A stretch of DNA of 64,000 nucleotides from Halichondria panicea. Its lineage: Eukaryota > Porifera > Demospongiae > Suberitida > Halichondriidae. The stretch is from positions 3,348,501-3,412,500 of the forward strand of contig NC_087385.1 in assembly GCF_963675165.1 (NCBI RefSeq), read 5' to 3'. The notes under the pieces were generated by a model. It was not told the origin of the DNA, searched no databases, and saw nothing but the letters and a program-made list of their open reading frames with translations. This document shows positions 48,801 through 59,784 of this stretch, piece by piece; position 1 is the first letter of the stretch; each line of letters opens with the position of its first letter. A program made the position numbers and the translations under genes.

Positions 48801-51800
48801 TGACTAGCTGATCTATCCTTGTACTTTGTCAAAAAAATTTTTGATCGTGTCCCTGGGAAGCCTACTATCCAATATGAGGCTGCTACATCAAACAACTTTC
48901 TGTTATTTCTTCGTTGCTAAGACCAGAAGGGGGGCTAAGCACTAGAGTGAGTTGTTAGCTTAGATAGAACTAAGTATAATGAGCAGCAGCAATAGCTATT
49001 GTTGCCCAGTGAGTGGGCAGATCAAAGCAATCCAGTGCTCAGTATATGGCATGTTGCATCACTGCCATGGCTACCATATATTGCACTGCATTATATGGCA
49101 TAATGCACTGGATTATATGCACTTGCACTGTGTGTAAATATGGGGGGTGATCAGTGCCAAAACCTCCAGCTCTTTTTATTTAGTACTAAAATCATTTGCA
49201 TAGTGAAGTTCTACATACAAATGACGCGCTCTCTCTTATTTGCATGGTGAGTTCTACATGCATACAAATGATACTCTCATTTGCATGGTGAAGTTCTACA
49301 TACAAATGATACTCTCATTTACATGGTGAAGTTCTACATGCAAATGAGGGTATTATTTGTATGTAGAACTTCACTATGTAAAAATGATACTCTCATTTGC
49401 ATGCATGGTGAAGCTCTACATACAAATGATACTCTCGCATTTGCATAGTTAATTTGCTAAACTGGAAACTACTCCCCTTTTCACCTAAGAAAAGGCCTCA
49501 GGGGAGAGAGTAATTTTTTTAACTCCATTATTGGACACGCCCACTTATGTGACCAAAAAGGATTGCCACTTGAGCGGGCGTGTCCAACACGTAGTTTATA
49601 TATGTTAATTAAAATGTCCGTCTATACTATGTTAATTGTGTCCTCCGTTCAATATGCCACTATAAATTTGCAGTTGTCCTATAGGGGCATGCGTGAAGAA
49701 TGTCACGCTCCCACAATGTTAACGTCATAACAACTTGCGTGCCACCACTCACGCATGCACTATTTCTGTTGCTATATAGCCTTGAGTATAAAATACATTT
49801 CTGACGGTCTGGGATCAAAGCTGAATAAACACCCACACATTATGTAGTTATAGTGGTTTGTTCTAATTGTATTCCAACCTTCCCTTTTTCATCCGAGCCT
49901 TTCCTTATAGATGAAAAAGGGAGTGGTTTCAAGTCAATGCAAATATATATGAGAGTGTCATTGTAAAACTAACAAAGCTTATCATTTGCCATGCAGCGTT
50001 ATTTGTATGTAGAACTTCTCATTTGTATGTAGAACTTTCATCGTACGTAGAACTTCACCATGATTGTATCTGGGCGTGGCAGGAACCGGAAACTAAAGCA
50101 GAGATTCTTTACATTTTGTTTCCTGCTTTTTTTCTGTAATACTAAAGGTGTACGTAGAGGCATTTTACTCCCGTAAAAGTAATTTAGCTCCACGTCATGT
50201 TCTCAAGTTAGCTAGCTAGCTATGGCAAGTTCAGATTTTGATGGAGCACTAAAGTACGCGTTGTCTTGTTTGAAGCAAGATGGCCTCACTCTCATGGCAG
50301 AACAGGCCCAGGCTCTCAAGCTCCTATTTGAGGGAAGGGACGTGTTTATCTGGTTCCCAACGGGGTATGGCAAGTCTCTCTGCTATCAGTTGCTACCCTT
50401 TTTAATGGACTACAAGCTAGGTAGGACCAAGGCTCCTCTTGTTGACAAAAGTGTTGTTCTTGTTGTCTCTCCTCTTGTGTCTCTCATGATTGACCAGGTC
50501 AGGAGTCTGAAGGACTAACAGGCAGATCCAATGCAACACTGAGCCTCCCTGGAAGCTGATCCTTGATACCCATGTTACCAAACAGCTGCCTGCATCTTCT
50601 AGTTGTTGTGGCCTCAGACTCAGTGCTAGTGCTAGTGCTACATACTCTGCAAACAGGGAACTTGGAAGCCATTGAATTAGTTGGTTTTCTTAGTTGGTTT
50701 TCTTGACCACATGGCTTTGGACAGTATTAGTATTACGATTATTACTTTTCCGTTTGTTGTACCGTATTTCATGCAGAGTCAATTTGTTTTACGTAAAAAC
50801 CACGCCCAGATACAATCAATACCAGGCCTAGGTAGGCGACCTAGCGTTCAATTGGAGACGGATCGGCCTGGGGTTGAGGCTACATGCAAATAAGAGTATC
50901 ATTTATATGTAGAACTTCACCATGCAAATAAGAGTATCATTTGTATGTAGAAAATCACCATGCAAATAAGAGAGAGCGTGTCATTTGTATGTAGAACTTC
51001 ACTCTCATTTGCATGTAGAACTTCACCATGCAAACAAGAGAGAGCGTGTCATTTGTATGTAGAACTTTACCATGCAAATAATTTTAGTACTAAATAAAAA
51101 GAACTGGCACTGATCACCCCCATATGTAAATGCAGTAGATTTCTTTAAGACATATCCATTTGGGACTTATGCCCCACCATCCCACCCAATACTCAGTTGG
51201 TCCCTTTTACAGGCTACTACCTTTAGTGGGAAGAAAACCTAAAAAAATTACTATGGAATTCAGCAAAACTATGAATACACTAAATTCCTTCAAAACACAT
51301 GTCTTTTATTACGATTTATATGACCAGTCAGACGAGTTTAACGTCATTGGGCAACAAGTTAGTTATTGCCGGCGCCCTCGTGCAACATGCGGCCCTCGGG
51401 CATTATATTGCTCCAGTGCAATATATGGCATGTTGCACTCTGGCTGGGCAATAACTAATACGTAGACTTAGTGTTTAAACGCCGCATTCTCAGTGAAAAT
51501 AGCGCTTCGACAAAAAGGACCACCCCACTGATTAATTAGTGGGCGGGGCTTCATTTTAAGTGAAATATAATCCTCTAGTGCCGAAAGAGAAAGCACACTC
51601 ACATGATTAAACCATAGATGAAGGAAGAGAAAGGGATTGGAAACGCACGTCATTTGACGTCACGTTTTACTATGTTTTGTACGTTGTGTGGGCGAAACCT
51701 TTGAAGTCTAGGTGCGTTACGCCTAGGCTGCTAAGCTAAGAAACTTATTTTCGTCTGTAATCACAAAAACAAGAGCTAGATATTGCGACTGAGATGTGCT

Positions 51801-54800
51801 TCATAAAGAAAATACCAAGTACAAAGTTGTGCTACTCTTGGAAAGTTGTCTGAACATGAAATGTATGTGGGGCCATTGAAGGTCAGTTTTCTTTAAATTT
51901 TGCATATTAATCCCTCTATGAGGCTACTCAAAGCTATCTTGCCTAGCTTCTTTCATGAAATAGACTCTATGTACACTACTTTAATGTATGGTCTTTCCCT
52001 TTTCTTGTTTGCTTTAGAGAAACTCGAGATTTCCACTAAACTGTAAAGGCCGTTATGCTTTCACTTTAATCCCTCTATTCTAACACTGATCGATTATTAG
52101 CCCTTCTGGCATTCATAGCAAGGGAGAATAGTCTTTACTGTATCGTAATGTATACTTACTTTTAATAGGAATGCCACACGGAAGAAGATATCAGCATTGG
52201 AAAAAAGCTGCAAGAGATAGACGGCTGGCTTGGTGTGCCAAAGATGGAAGTGCAAACGAAGTCCTCAAGTGATTCTAATATTACATTGTGTCCTTTGATA
52301 AGTCCTCTGATAATAACTTTTACCAATCGTGAACCAACTACAAATGTATGTCTACATTATCATTATTTTTTTTTTATAAAACAACCACTTAATTATAATA
52401 TGGAAGTTGTACTGTATAGAACTTAAAGCAGTATCTCATTCTAATCCTTTTCATTATTCTGTGAATAGAGACCGTAGTCATTCTTTTATTGAGCTCAAAA
52501 CTCTTCAGTCTTATCGTGGAAGTGTATTTCAGTGTATTATTATTCCTGTCAGAAGTTACCAGGTCTAAGCAGACTTCTCAGCATTCTGACTATTTTAGCT
52601 TGTCTATTATGACTTTTAATATGACCTATGCAAGATATCTTACCATGTTAGCCCTTTGATGAGAAGAAGACAAGCTTTGATTCACTGCCACAGCAGCCTC
52701 TCTTATTGGCGCCAATCTCGCGCGCAATGTATCCCTTAATAATGATTACATCACCGTAACGCGCCTGGATTCAACCACGCCCATCGTTTCCAATCCCTTT
52801 CTCTTCCTTCATCTATGATTAAACACTCTGGCCAAGGCTGGAGAGAATCCCTCACTTCCAAAAGACACACTCAGCGCATACTTATTGCAAGGAGCACGAA
52901 CACCCAAAATACTCCTCCTAGTGGCTTAGTGCTTAGGCCACTCCAAGTGATACTCTGGTTTCTGGTCCTGAAGTTTTTCTAATTGCATGCGGGCGGGCGG
53001 CTTTTCTCATTATGTCGTTATCAATTTCACCTTATGAATCTCATTATTTTGCAAATGAATATCATTATCACACTATTTTGTACCACGTGGACCATTCTGC
53101 GCATGCGTAGTAGAAATAATGAGATAGAAATCCAAGAAAAAAATCTGGTGCGGGCGCTGGACCAGAAACCAGAGTATCACTTGGAGTGGCCTTACAGTAC
53201 AGATCTATTATTGTAATAGCTAGATAGATGCCTATCTACATGTTTAACTACATTATAAGATAGGTCTAACAGACTCTGAGGGTCAAATTATGCTAATTTA
53301 GTGCCCTATTATTCACAGTTGCTATAAGTCTCCCTATTATTCCAAAAATTATGCTAGCATAATTTGCCAAGCCCTAATCAGGAAGCTTTCTAAATTTATT
53401 CTCCTACTTATTAGACATGGGATTGGGGCTGGCAGAAAATACCCCCTCTGAATCTCACCCAAAACACAAGACACAGGTATTTTGGTCTTGGGAGTTTTAC
53501 TCCGACTTACATCCAAAGGTCACCTATAATTATCTATACAGCACCTCCAACAACGTTACTCACAGACACTACTGTTACAGTAGTTCTAGTCTTTAAAATG
53601 TTTTGCCTAGAACACAGCGTCGATTAAACCGCGGGGACACACAGATTGCATGCGAGGTAGCCTCGTTTCCAATCCCTCTCTCTTGTATCTATGATCGCTC
53701 AACCACCTTATGGTTTGACAAGTTTTATGTATGACAAAATAAATTATTAGTATTGGCAAAGCTAACCTCTGTTTTCTGAAGCTTGATCTGGTGAACTTTA
53801 GTCTTCCGATCATAATTTCTGGCCACTGGTTTTGTAAGAGTGTGGTTGTGATGGAGTCTGATCTCATGTAGTGGGGGTGTGTCAGGGGGAACAACTAAGT
53901 ACACAAAACAGGAATAAAAATACAATGCAACATGATCAACAAATTCATACCTGTGCTACTAGAGATGGGCATTGAAGGTGGTGTACTCTTCTTAATCACC
54001 AGAATACCTTCCCTCACAGATAAGTTCACAGGAAGCCACTTGCTCCTAACGGTGTTAGAACAAACACACTACATAGTGACGCACTTGGAGCATGACATGC
54101 ATGCACAGCAGTAATGGTTTCTAGGTAAGACCTACAATAGCAACATTACACCAAAAGGAAGCAACAAAAGTACTTAATATGCAGACGGTACTTTAGAGCA
54201 TGATAATGCAATACTGGTACACTATATCAACGGCTGAAGGCAGTTGAAGGGTCTTGTTTGTAAACAAGTGGGGGGAGGGTTGCAAACAGCAACAGAATCA
54301 TCACGACTTCACATTTTATCAGCCACAAAAGTTGCAGCAAGTAAATGGCAACCACAAGTAGTACCGTATATAGCGCGAAATGTAAAATTAAAGCACCTGA
54401 GCTTCCATTGCATTAGGACAATGAAATTGCCCAGGATAATTAAAAGTGTCGGATAAAATTAGAAGATAATTTTTATACAAAGCTTTTCAAGTAGGGAACA
54501 AATCTCGATTGTTGTGAAGTAGTTAGAGGTGCACAGAGCGCTTTTTCATGCTAAGGCTGTGTAACTAAATAATGTTCTGTGCGTGTCCTAAATGGCCTTC
54601 AAGTAGGAGATGAAAATTGATTAGCAGAACTGCTCGTGGACTTCTTACAGACAGCAGAACAATTATCATGAATTATTCATGTTTAGCCCTCGTGTTTAGC
54701 CCTCGTGTTAAAAAGTAAGCCTCAATTAAAACCGCGTAGATACATGGATGGTATGGTACTTCGAGGGTACTTCCGTTTCCTATCTCTCTCTACTCTCTCT

Positions 54801-57800
54801 ATTCTATCCATGCAGCCACTGAGCCACACGAGGAATTGAAGATGTTTACCTCACTAAAGGAAGTGTCAATGAAGATACCTTTGTACAAAGATCCCTGCTA
54901 AATATCGACAGGAATATAACCTAAGATCTGTTGTATTACTACTTTAATACATCATAATAAGATTACACTGTGCATCAGTGAAAATTAGATCATGACAATT
55001 CAGTGTCATAAACCTAAATAGAAAAGTGACATGAATTAAGTTATAGAACGGTAGAAGTCCAGTACCTAATAAGTTTGATATTTTTTACGTTTCGAGATAG
55101 GTTTCAAGTGACTCTAGTTTTGATGTTGGCTATTTTCAGGGAAATAAACAAATTTGGGTTAGGTGTAAGGAAGATTTACTCCCTGTTTAGCAGCTACTAA
55201 AATCTCACGAAAAACAGCACTGTGGTGTATGGGTAAAGCTGAATTTCAGTCCAAAAACCCACCACATGTTTCAGTTAGTGATTCTGAATCAGAAGGAGAG
55301 GCGTACTGGATCTTCTGCTAAGCCAAAAAAGAAAAGAAAGTGACCCAGTATACAGACAAAACAGAATGCAGAGATGATGTGGTCGATGAGCTAAAGCAGA
55401 AGCATTCCAGCACAGAGGAGGTCAGACATCACTTGAACTTCACTAATGATGACCTTTTAAGTTCAAGTTATGTCCGACCTCCTCTGGGGTGATACGTATA
55501 TGCTTGATCAGAGGCCGCTCTTGTATAAAGGTCGCACTCAAACTGAGCTAGCTAGCTGATCTTTGGCAACTATCATCTGTCAATGTTTAATTTTCATATT
55601 CTCAGGAGGTGTATGCAACTCCCACGCGCATTCCATTCTACATCTAGGACTGAATCAGAGGAGGTACGATATCCGCGTGTCTTAAAAGACCCACATTCAT
55701 TATTATATCCAGGTCAAAGTTCTATAGCACATCAACCAAAGTGATGCTCATAGCAACTCCAGGCATCTTTCCTGAAGATTCTGAAGCTGAAACGATGGTT
55801 GATTAAGCTAATAGCTATAACCTAGATCAGTGCAGGAATCAGACTCTAGGCAGCTAAAAATAGCGCAGTGATTGTGTTTGGCAGGTAACACGCAATTGAA
55901 CTTTGACCTAAGGAATGTGAGTCTAAAACACTTCCTTTGATATGCGGGTGTCGTACCTCCTCTAGGACTGAATACGTCACTAATACTTGTAGTTGTGTAA
56001 ACTGTTAGCAGGAGTACTCCTGCTGTTAGCCATTACTATAATTAAATGTGGGCTGGAGGTACAAACCACATGTGCAGAGGACGTTAATTGGTCATGATGT
56101 TACCCGAGGCGTGCGTGGGCGACCACGTGTATAGTAATCCGTTGGTTTGTTGGTTTGTTTGTTGATGCCACAGCACTGCGTTTACTATTCGAATAGTCTT
56201 CACACAACAATTAGTGGCAGAATTTGATGTTAAACCTTCGTTGTCAAAAAAACGAGTAAAAGCTAAGTGACTGGGTCTGGATGCTATAGCACTGCGTTTA
56301 CAGCATGGGTAGCCTCCACACAACAAGTCAGTACTTTTAACAGGACGTGGCAGCTTTCGATGTTAAAGCCTTGTTGTCAAGCAAAAACTAAGAAGCTTGA
56401 ACTTGCACGTTGGCCTCTAGCTACTACATGCGTCCTTTATTCGAGGTTTGTATTTATAGCTGAAGTGATCCTATACCAGCTCCAATGGAAAAGGTTCACT
56501 AAAGTAGAAAGCTAGAATTATGATTGTTGCTTTTTTACATGAAAACGGACAGTGAAGTATAGGGAATATAGACGTGGTAGTGGCTGCCTTAGGGCATGGC
56601 CAAGGCTCGATCTTGCACCACACATGCATTGGATAGCCAAGCAGAGGAGCGAGAACGTCAAGCGGCAACATAGCCAGGACACGGTAGAGTTATATGATTG
56701 GTCCCATTTCGTTGCTAGACATGAGGCAAGTCTTTTGTAGAAAGCAGTGGTCATACTTCCTGTAGCGGAGAAGATAAGGGGGGTGAAGGAGGAATGCTCA
56801 ACTTCACTGATACGCTGTTCATACGCTCGTTTTTTACCGTAATGTGGTACTTAATTACACTACAACTGCCACAGTTGGATACACCTCTTAATGTACTCCT
56901 AATTGAACATAAGCATACCTGAGTCCTTTGTTAAAACTGTAATACTGAATATCCGAAACAAACTACATTAGCTGCATTCACACACATGCACTAAAGAGAT
57001 GTATTTAACGAACAGCAAAAGTCCAACACATGCATGCATGCACTCAAGAAATGCATGTACTCAAGAAATTATAATTATGTGCTATTAGGATAACCTGAGA
57101 CTGGTACCTGTTGTAGAGTGTTACCTGTACTTGATATGCTTACATACATATAGACAAAACCACATTTCGTGGAATAAGGATACTAATACAAGAGGGTGGC
57201 AACAAAATAGTTCATTCATCGAACACATTCGTCGAACACACCAAACACAAGAACTACACCTTCCACACACAATTTGGTGCTATGTTTGTAAAATACTCCC
57301 ACACTTCTATGTACACACATGTACAACATTTAACAGCCGTTGTTAGCATACCGTGGTAACCTCAATAGTGTAGGAGAATTCTGAACCAATTAATATCAAA
57401 TTACACAAAGCAAAGCAAATATGTTCAAAAGCTATCAAGTGGCGGCTCCAGGCGCTCAGATTAATCAGTTACCAGTAGGAAATCCCATCACTTTTCGAAT
57501 ACATCAAATGCAAGGTAAGGCTTCATTCAATACTCTCTCTCTCTTTTATTCTGGACTCTTGATAAGGCTCAGTCCACAGTTAGATGTAAATGTCACAAAT
57601 TACACAAAGACAACAACTTACTTCGTTCCAGGAATTTTCTTGTCCATCTTGACATACACCTGCCAGTCACGGTCCACTTTAAACTTCCTGGTTAGCTCAT
57701 CTTCATTCTTGAACTGAGATACACTCCTACCTTGTTCCCGATCTAGGCTAGAGTTACTGAGCCTTCGCTGTTTCAAAGCATCTACAATCTGAATCTTGCG

Positions 57801-58905
57801 ATTAGTAGTGGCTCGCATACTCTGAACTTTTCGAAATGGAAGGTTGCCATTGTCCCAAGAGTGCTCCTCAAGATCTTCAAACTGGTGGCTGTCGTCAAGA
57901 GCAGTCCATTGGGAATTAGACACGAGGGCGTCCGCCGCACACACTGCCCCACTTTCTTCTGTGCTGCTGGCAGCTGCATCACTGAGCTTCTTGGACAGGG
58001 AGCGGCCATTGTCAAATTTCTCCCACTTGCCTAATGGGTGTAAGGATCAAGAAACACATAATTATTGTACTACATCATAAGTAAACGTGATAAGGTCCAC
58101 TGTACTAAGAATCAACAATTGATAGCAATGAACTGGCAATACTATAATTGCATGCCTGGAGATAAAATTTACACAGATAAATTTTAAACCTTTAGAATCA
58201 GTTGGCTCAGTCCTATCGGTGGCTACCGCTGTGTCCTCTTCAGCAGACTTGCACAAATCTTTTATTTCCACATCTTTTATGGCCTCTGTTTTTGCAGCCT
58301 CATCAGGCTTGCATGGGGAGAGTATTATTTTTGTAGCTAACACGGAAGTTAGTCAACTAAACGTATGCCCACAAATATTTTACTGTACATTATCTCAAAA
58401 CGGAAGTCACATTCCAGCAGGCAGAACATGTCGCCATGCAAGGAAAACAATCAATGCAAGTAGCGCATTCCTTTACTATAACACATTAACAGGCCTACAT
58501 TACATTATAAGTTGACATTTTCCTATGAAACACACATGACCTTGTTGCAGTTCTAAGCTACACTTTTTCAGTGACGAAAGTACAACTCACTTTTTGGCCA
58601 CTGTGTTCGAATGTTTCCCACGATTTGGACAATAATGCAGCACTTGATTCTAATTCGCCAACTGCTTCCAGATTGGAATCTAATCCAACAATATCCAGAG
58701 AGGAGACAGAGTCATGTGTCTGAAGATTGGATGCAAAATCAAACTGATCTTCATGTGGATGCAGCTCATATTCGGCATCCGTAAAATGATCAGAGAATCG
58801 TTTCTCAACAACGTTGCCATTGCTATTTTGTGTGCCAGACTGAACTGGTGGAGTGTGTGCAGCTTCATCCTGGAAGCTGCCCGAGAAACGTGATTGGGGT
58901 TCCAT
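45805..58905 (-). CDS. STON: stonin (endocytic adaptor), complete eight-exon gene
   Basis: Stonins are cytosolic clathrin adaptors that work with AP-2 and sort synaptotagmin-type cargo. Coding exons on the minus strand: 58591-58905, 58190-58307, 57622-58030, 53951-54045, 53767-53894, 46926-47108, 46064-46775 and 45805-45992. All junctions are GT-AG and phases agree throughout, giving 2148 nt (715 aa plus stop), close to vertebrate stonin-1. Residues 1-270 are acidic and Ser-rich with two AP-2-binding-type WxxF motifs, WETF (96-99) and WEKF (147-150). About 265-416 match the stonin homology region (WQVYVKM, SKWLPVNLSV, HQIKLQKTE). About 417-715 form the mu-homology domain (DLVVKFPIPSSW, YGAVMWRIGNYLE). 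No NPF motif is present. The start is the first in-frame ATG; an AG just before it would allow a non-coding 5' exon. No AATAAA was noticed in the first 200 bases past the stop. Introns 3 (3.6 kb) and 5 (6.7 kb) are packed with transposons. The stonin call is firm; paralogue assignment is not attempted. Confidence 0.93.
47340..47871 (-). repeat. inverted-repeat copy B: TATA box and short ORF
   Basis: Reverse-oriented copy of the unit at 44826-45490, without the MITE and with most of the palindrome loop lost. Both the 52-codon ORF and the downstream open stretch stay open. The first ORFs differ at about eight codons, nearly all amino-acid changing, which does not suggest purifying selection. 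It lies in stonin intron 5. With copy A it brackets the last three stonin exons. Confidence 0.6.
47872..48392. mobile_element. CATAGAT...GATTGGAAACG MITE, full copy
   Basis: 521 bp with inverted ends: CATAGAGTAGAGAGGGATTG at the left, with its complement at the right ending CTATCTATG. The interior resembles the copy at 34819-35353. The flanks do not show a clear target duplication here. Confidence 0.8.
49143..51121. mobile_element. TIR element with RecQ fragment and POU-octamer arrays
   Basis: The ends are inverted copies of roughly 100 bp: the outer motif is GGGTGATCAGTGCC, then TTTAGTACTAAA and a repeating unit. On both sides the unit alternates TTTGCATGGTGAAGTTCTAC with CATACAAATGATACTCTC, in opposite orientation left and right. 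Exact octamers ATTTGCAT/ATGCAAAT begin at 49194, 49238, 49279, 49338, 49395 and 49439 on the left and 50884, 50922, 50960, 51007 and 51072 on the right. Flanks GTGTAAAT and ATGTAAAT are a possible imperfect 8-bp target duplication if the element includes the adjoining AT. It sits inside an older repeat (48995-51462) within stonin intron 5. Confidence 0.7.
50222..50518 (+). pseudogene. RecQ-family helicase, N-terminal fragment
   Basis: A 98-codon ORF starting with ATG matches the beginning of a RecQ-type superfamily 2 DNA helicase domain. Visible are a Q-motif-like MAEQAQALKLLFEGRD, motif I PTGYGKSLCYQ (residues 46-56, a Walker A variant) and motif Ia with SPLVSLMIDQVRSLK. It stops straight after motif Ia, so the DEAH box, helicase lobe 2 and RQC are missing. 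An open stretch in another frame follows to about 50674 and could be the far end of the parent protein after an internal deletion, or chance. The ORF lies midway between the terminal repeats of the element at 49143-51121, so it is element cargo and not a host gene. It cannot act as a helicase by itself. A possible donor (CAG|GTCAGG) before the stop leaves open a spliced form. Confidence 0.8.
51613..52817 (+). mobile_element. CATAGAT...GATTGGAAACG element, 1.2-kb copy with a candidate exon
   Basis: The ends are CATAGATGAAGGAAGAGAAA plus GGGATTGGAAACG and the inverse. Exact 7-bp ATTAAAC flanks it (51606-51612 and 52818-52824). It is more than twice the length of the usual copies. Inside, 52169-52345 is open for 59 codons between an acceptor (TTTTAATAG) and a donor (AAT|GTATGT), with a protein-like run DISIGKKLQEIDGWLGVPK. 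This may be what remains of the family's own gene. No catalytic motif was found. Confidence 0.7.
54480..54830. mobile_element. GATTGGAAACG element, one half
   Basis: It contains the right half (TCGATTGTTGTGAAGTAGTT, GCTCGTGGACTTCTTACAGA, CTTCCGTTTCC) with a short internal duplication (TTTAGCCCTCGTG twice). The left terminus is missing. A further solitary right end lies at 53628-53695. Confidence 0.65.
55411..55492. mobile_element. very short palindromic GAGGAGGT MITE
   Basis: About 80 bp, almost wholly palindromic: CACAGAGGAGGTC, an ACTTGAAC arm, and their inverse. Same ends as 55656-55963. A TATA-like TTGTATAAAGG follows about 25 bases later. Confidence 0.6.
55656..55963. mobile_element. 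GAGGAGGT-ended MITE with 10-bp target duplication
   Basis: Starts CAGAGGAGGTACGATATCC and ends GGTGTCGTACCTCCTCT. The direct repeat AGGACTGAAT flanks it (55646-55655, 55964-55973). A 9-11-bp duplication suggests a Mutator-like transposase. It lies in stonin intron 3. Confidence 0.75.
56170..56400. repeat. direct duplication of about 110 bp
   Basis: CAGCACTGCGTTTAC...CCTTCGTTGTCAA at about 56170-56260 recurs as TAGCACTGCGTTTACAGC...CCTTGTTGTCAAGC at 56286-56395. It lies in stonin intron 3. Confidence 0.6.
56518..56754 (-). pseudogene. transposon-type ORF remnant
   Basis: The 78-codon minus-strand ORF has FYKRLASCLATKWDQSYNST followed by VSWLCCRLTFSLLCLAIQCM and CGARSS. This combination resembles a C-terminal block (Y-x-T-hydrophobic-x-W-x-x-C/R-x-L-x-F-x-L) that I know from repetitive-element proteins of aquatic animals; I cannot name the family. 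It lies in stonin intron 3 and fits a TE remnant. Only the remnant status, not the family, should be relied on. Confidence 0.4.
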
Positions 58906-59784
58906 CTATGTTGGAAGGTGTATACTGGTTGTGTGGTAAAAACTGCAAGCCCTGGGTCCGTCTTATTAAACACGTAAGTAAACTCTTAAGCGTTATCACA
59001 CAGCAACTATAACTACAACACAGTAGGAGACTTGTATAATCCACAATACAACATACTCACGTACCTACACACGTACTTTTAACAGGCAGCACAAATACAT
59101 ATGGATGCGACACAATGTAGGTATGGGGCACTTCGTGTTCTTAATGATAATTATAGACGTATTGTTAGACTCTAGCTTGTCGATGTCGTTTACAAAATCT
59201 AACAGCAAACATAATATAATAGGTGTTCTAGCTAGCTAGCTGAAACACAATTCATGCACCTAATTATGGCAATCATAAATACCTTGCTAGCGATTGGTAG
59301 AATCACGCTATAAAGGAACTGGAACTCTCTTGAGAAGACTCTTGAATCAGACCAATGATCTCTGTGTTTTATTAACGTTTCGCCCTTCAGATCAGATTAG
59401 CCAAGAAGGGCGTGTCATAATTATGGCAAAATTTAATGCTGTCTTTCCCAGGCCGATTTGTCTTTAAAATAACGCTAAGATTTCCATTGCAGAGGTACTT
59501 CATCATTATTTTAGATATAGAATTCCTTTGAGGTCAAAGGTGAGAATGTAAAAGCTTATCAGTGCAAGTAAGAGCTAGAGAACGCTAAAGAGAAACAGAT
59601 TAATGGTGCTCTGACCTCCTCTGCTCATATAGATCATAATTCTGTTAAACAAAAATTGGAATCTTTTCAGCAGTGTGGGGAAGGTGAGAGGGCGGTGGGA
59701 ATGCTCCTAGACCACTTCTGGCTACTTGCAGTGTCTCTGTACAGCCTACAAAACAGTGGAGCATCGAGGTGCCTAATTAGTCGG

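Larger units (their letters stand above)
48995..51462 (+). mobile_element. older dispersed repeat, split by the RecQ-bearing element
   Basis: The parts outside 49143-51121 match the repeat inside 15185-15590: on the left ATATGGCATGTTGCATCACT, on the right GGGACTTATGCCCCACCATC and the arm ending CTGGGCAAT. The outermost motif TTGCCCAG is inverted between the two ends. The join, with the RecQ unit taken out, reads as continuous related sequence, so the RecQ unit is the younger insertion. Confidence 0.6.

Noticed and set aside
49190-49450. Regularly repeated units that could suggest a CRISPR-like array
   Set aside because: Units are near-palindromic, vary in spacing, and there are no unique spacers; the context is eukaryotic.
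52983-53216. 77-codon plus-strand ORF
   Set aside because: It is within an inverted-repeat stretch (CAAGTGATACTCTGGTTTCT near 52946 and its inverse near 53165), so it is probably a small foldback element.
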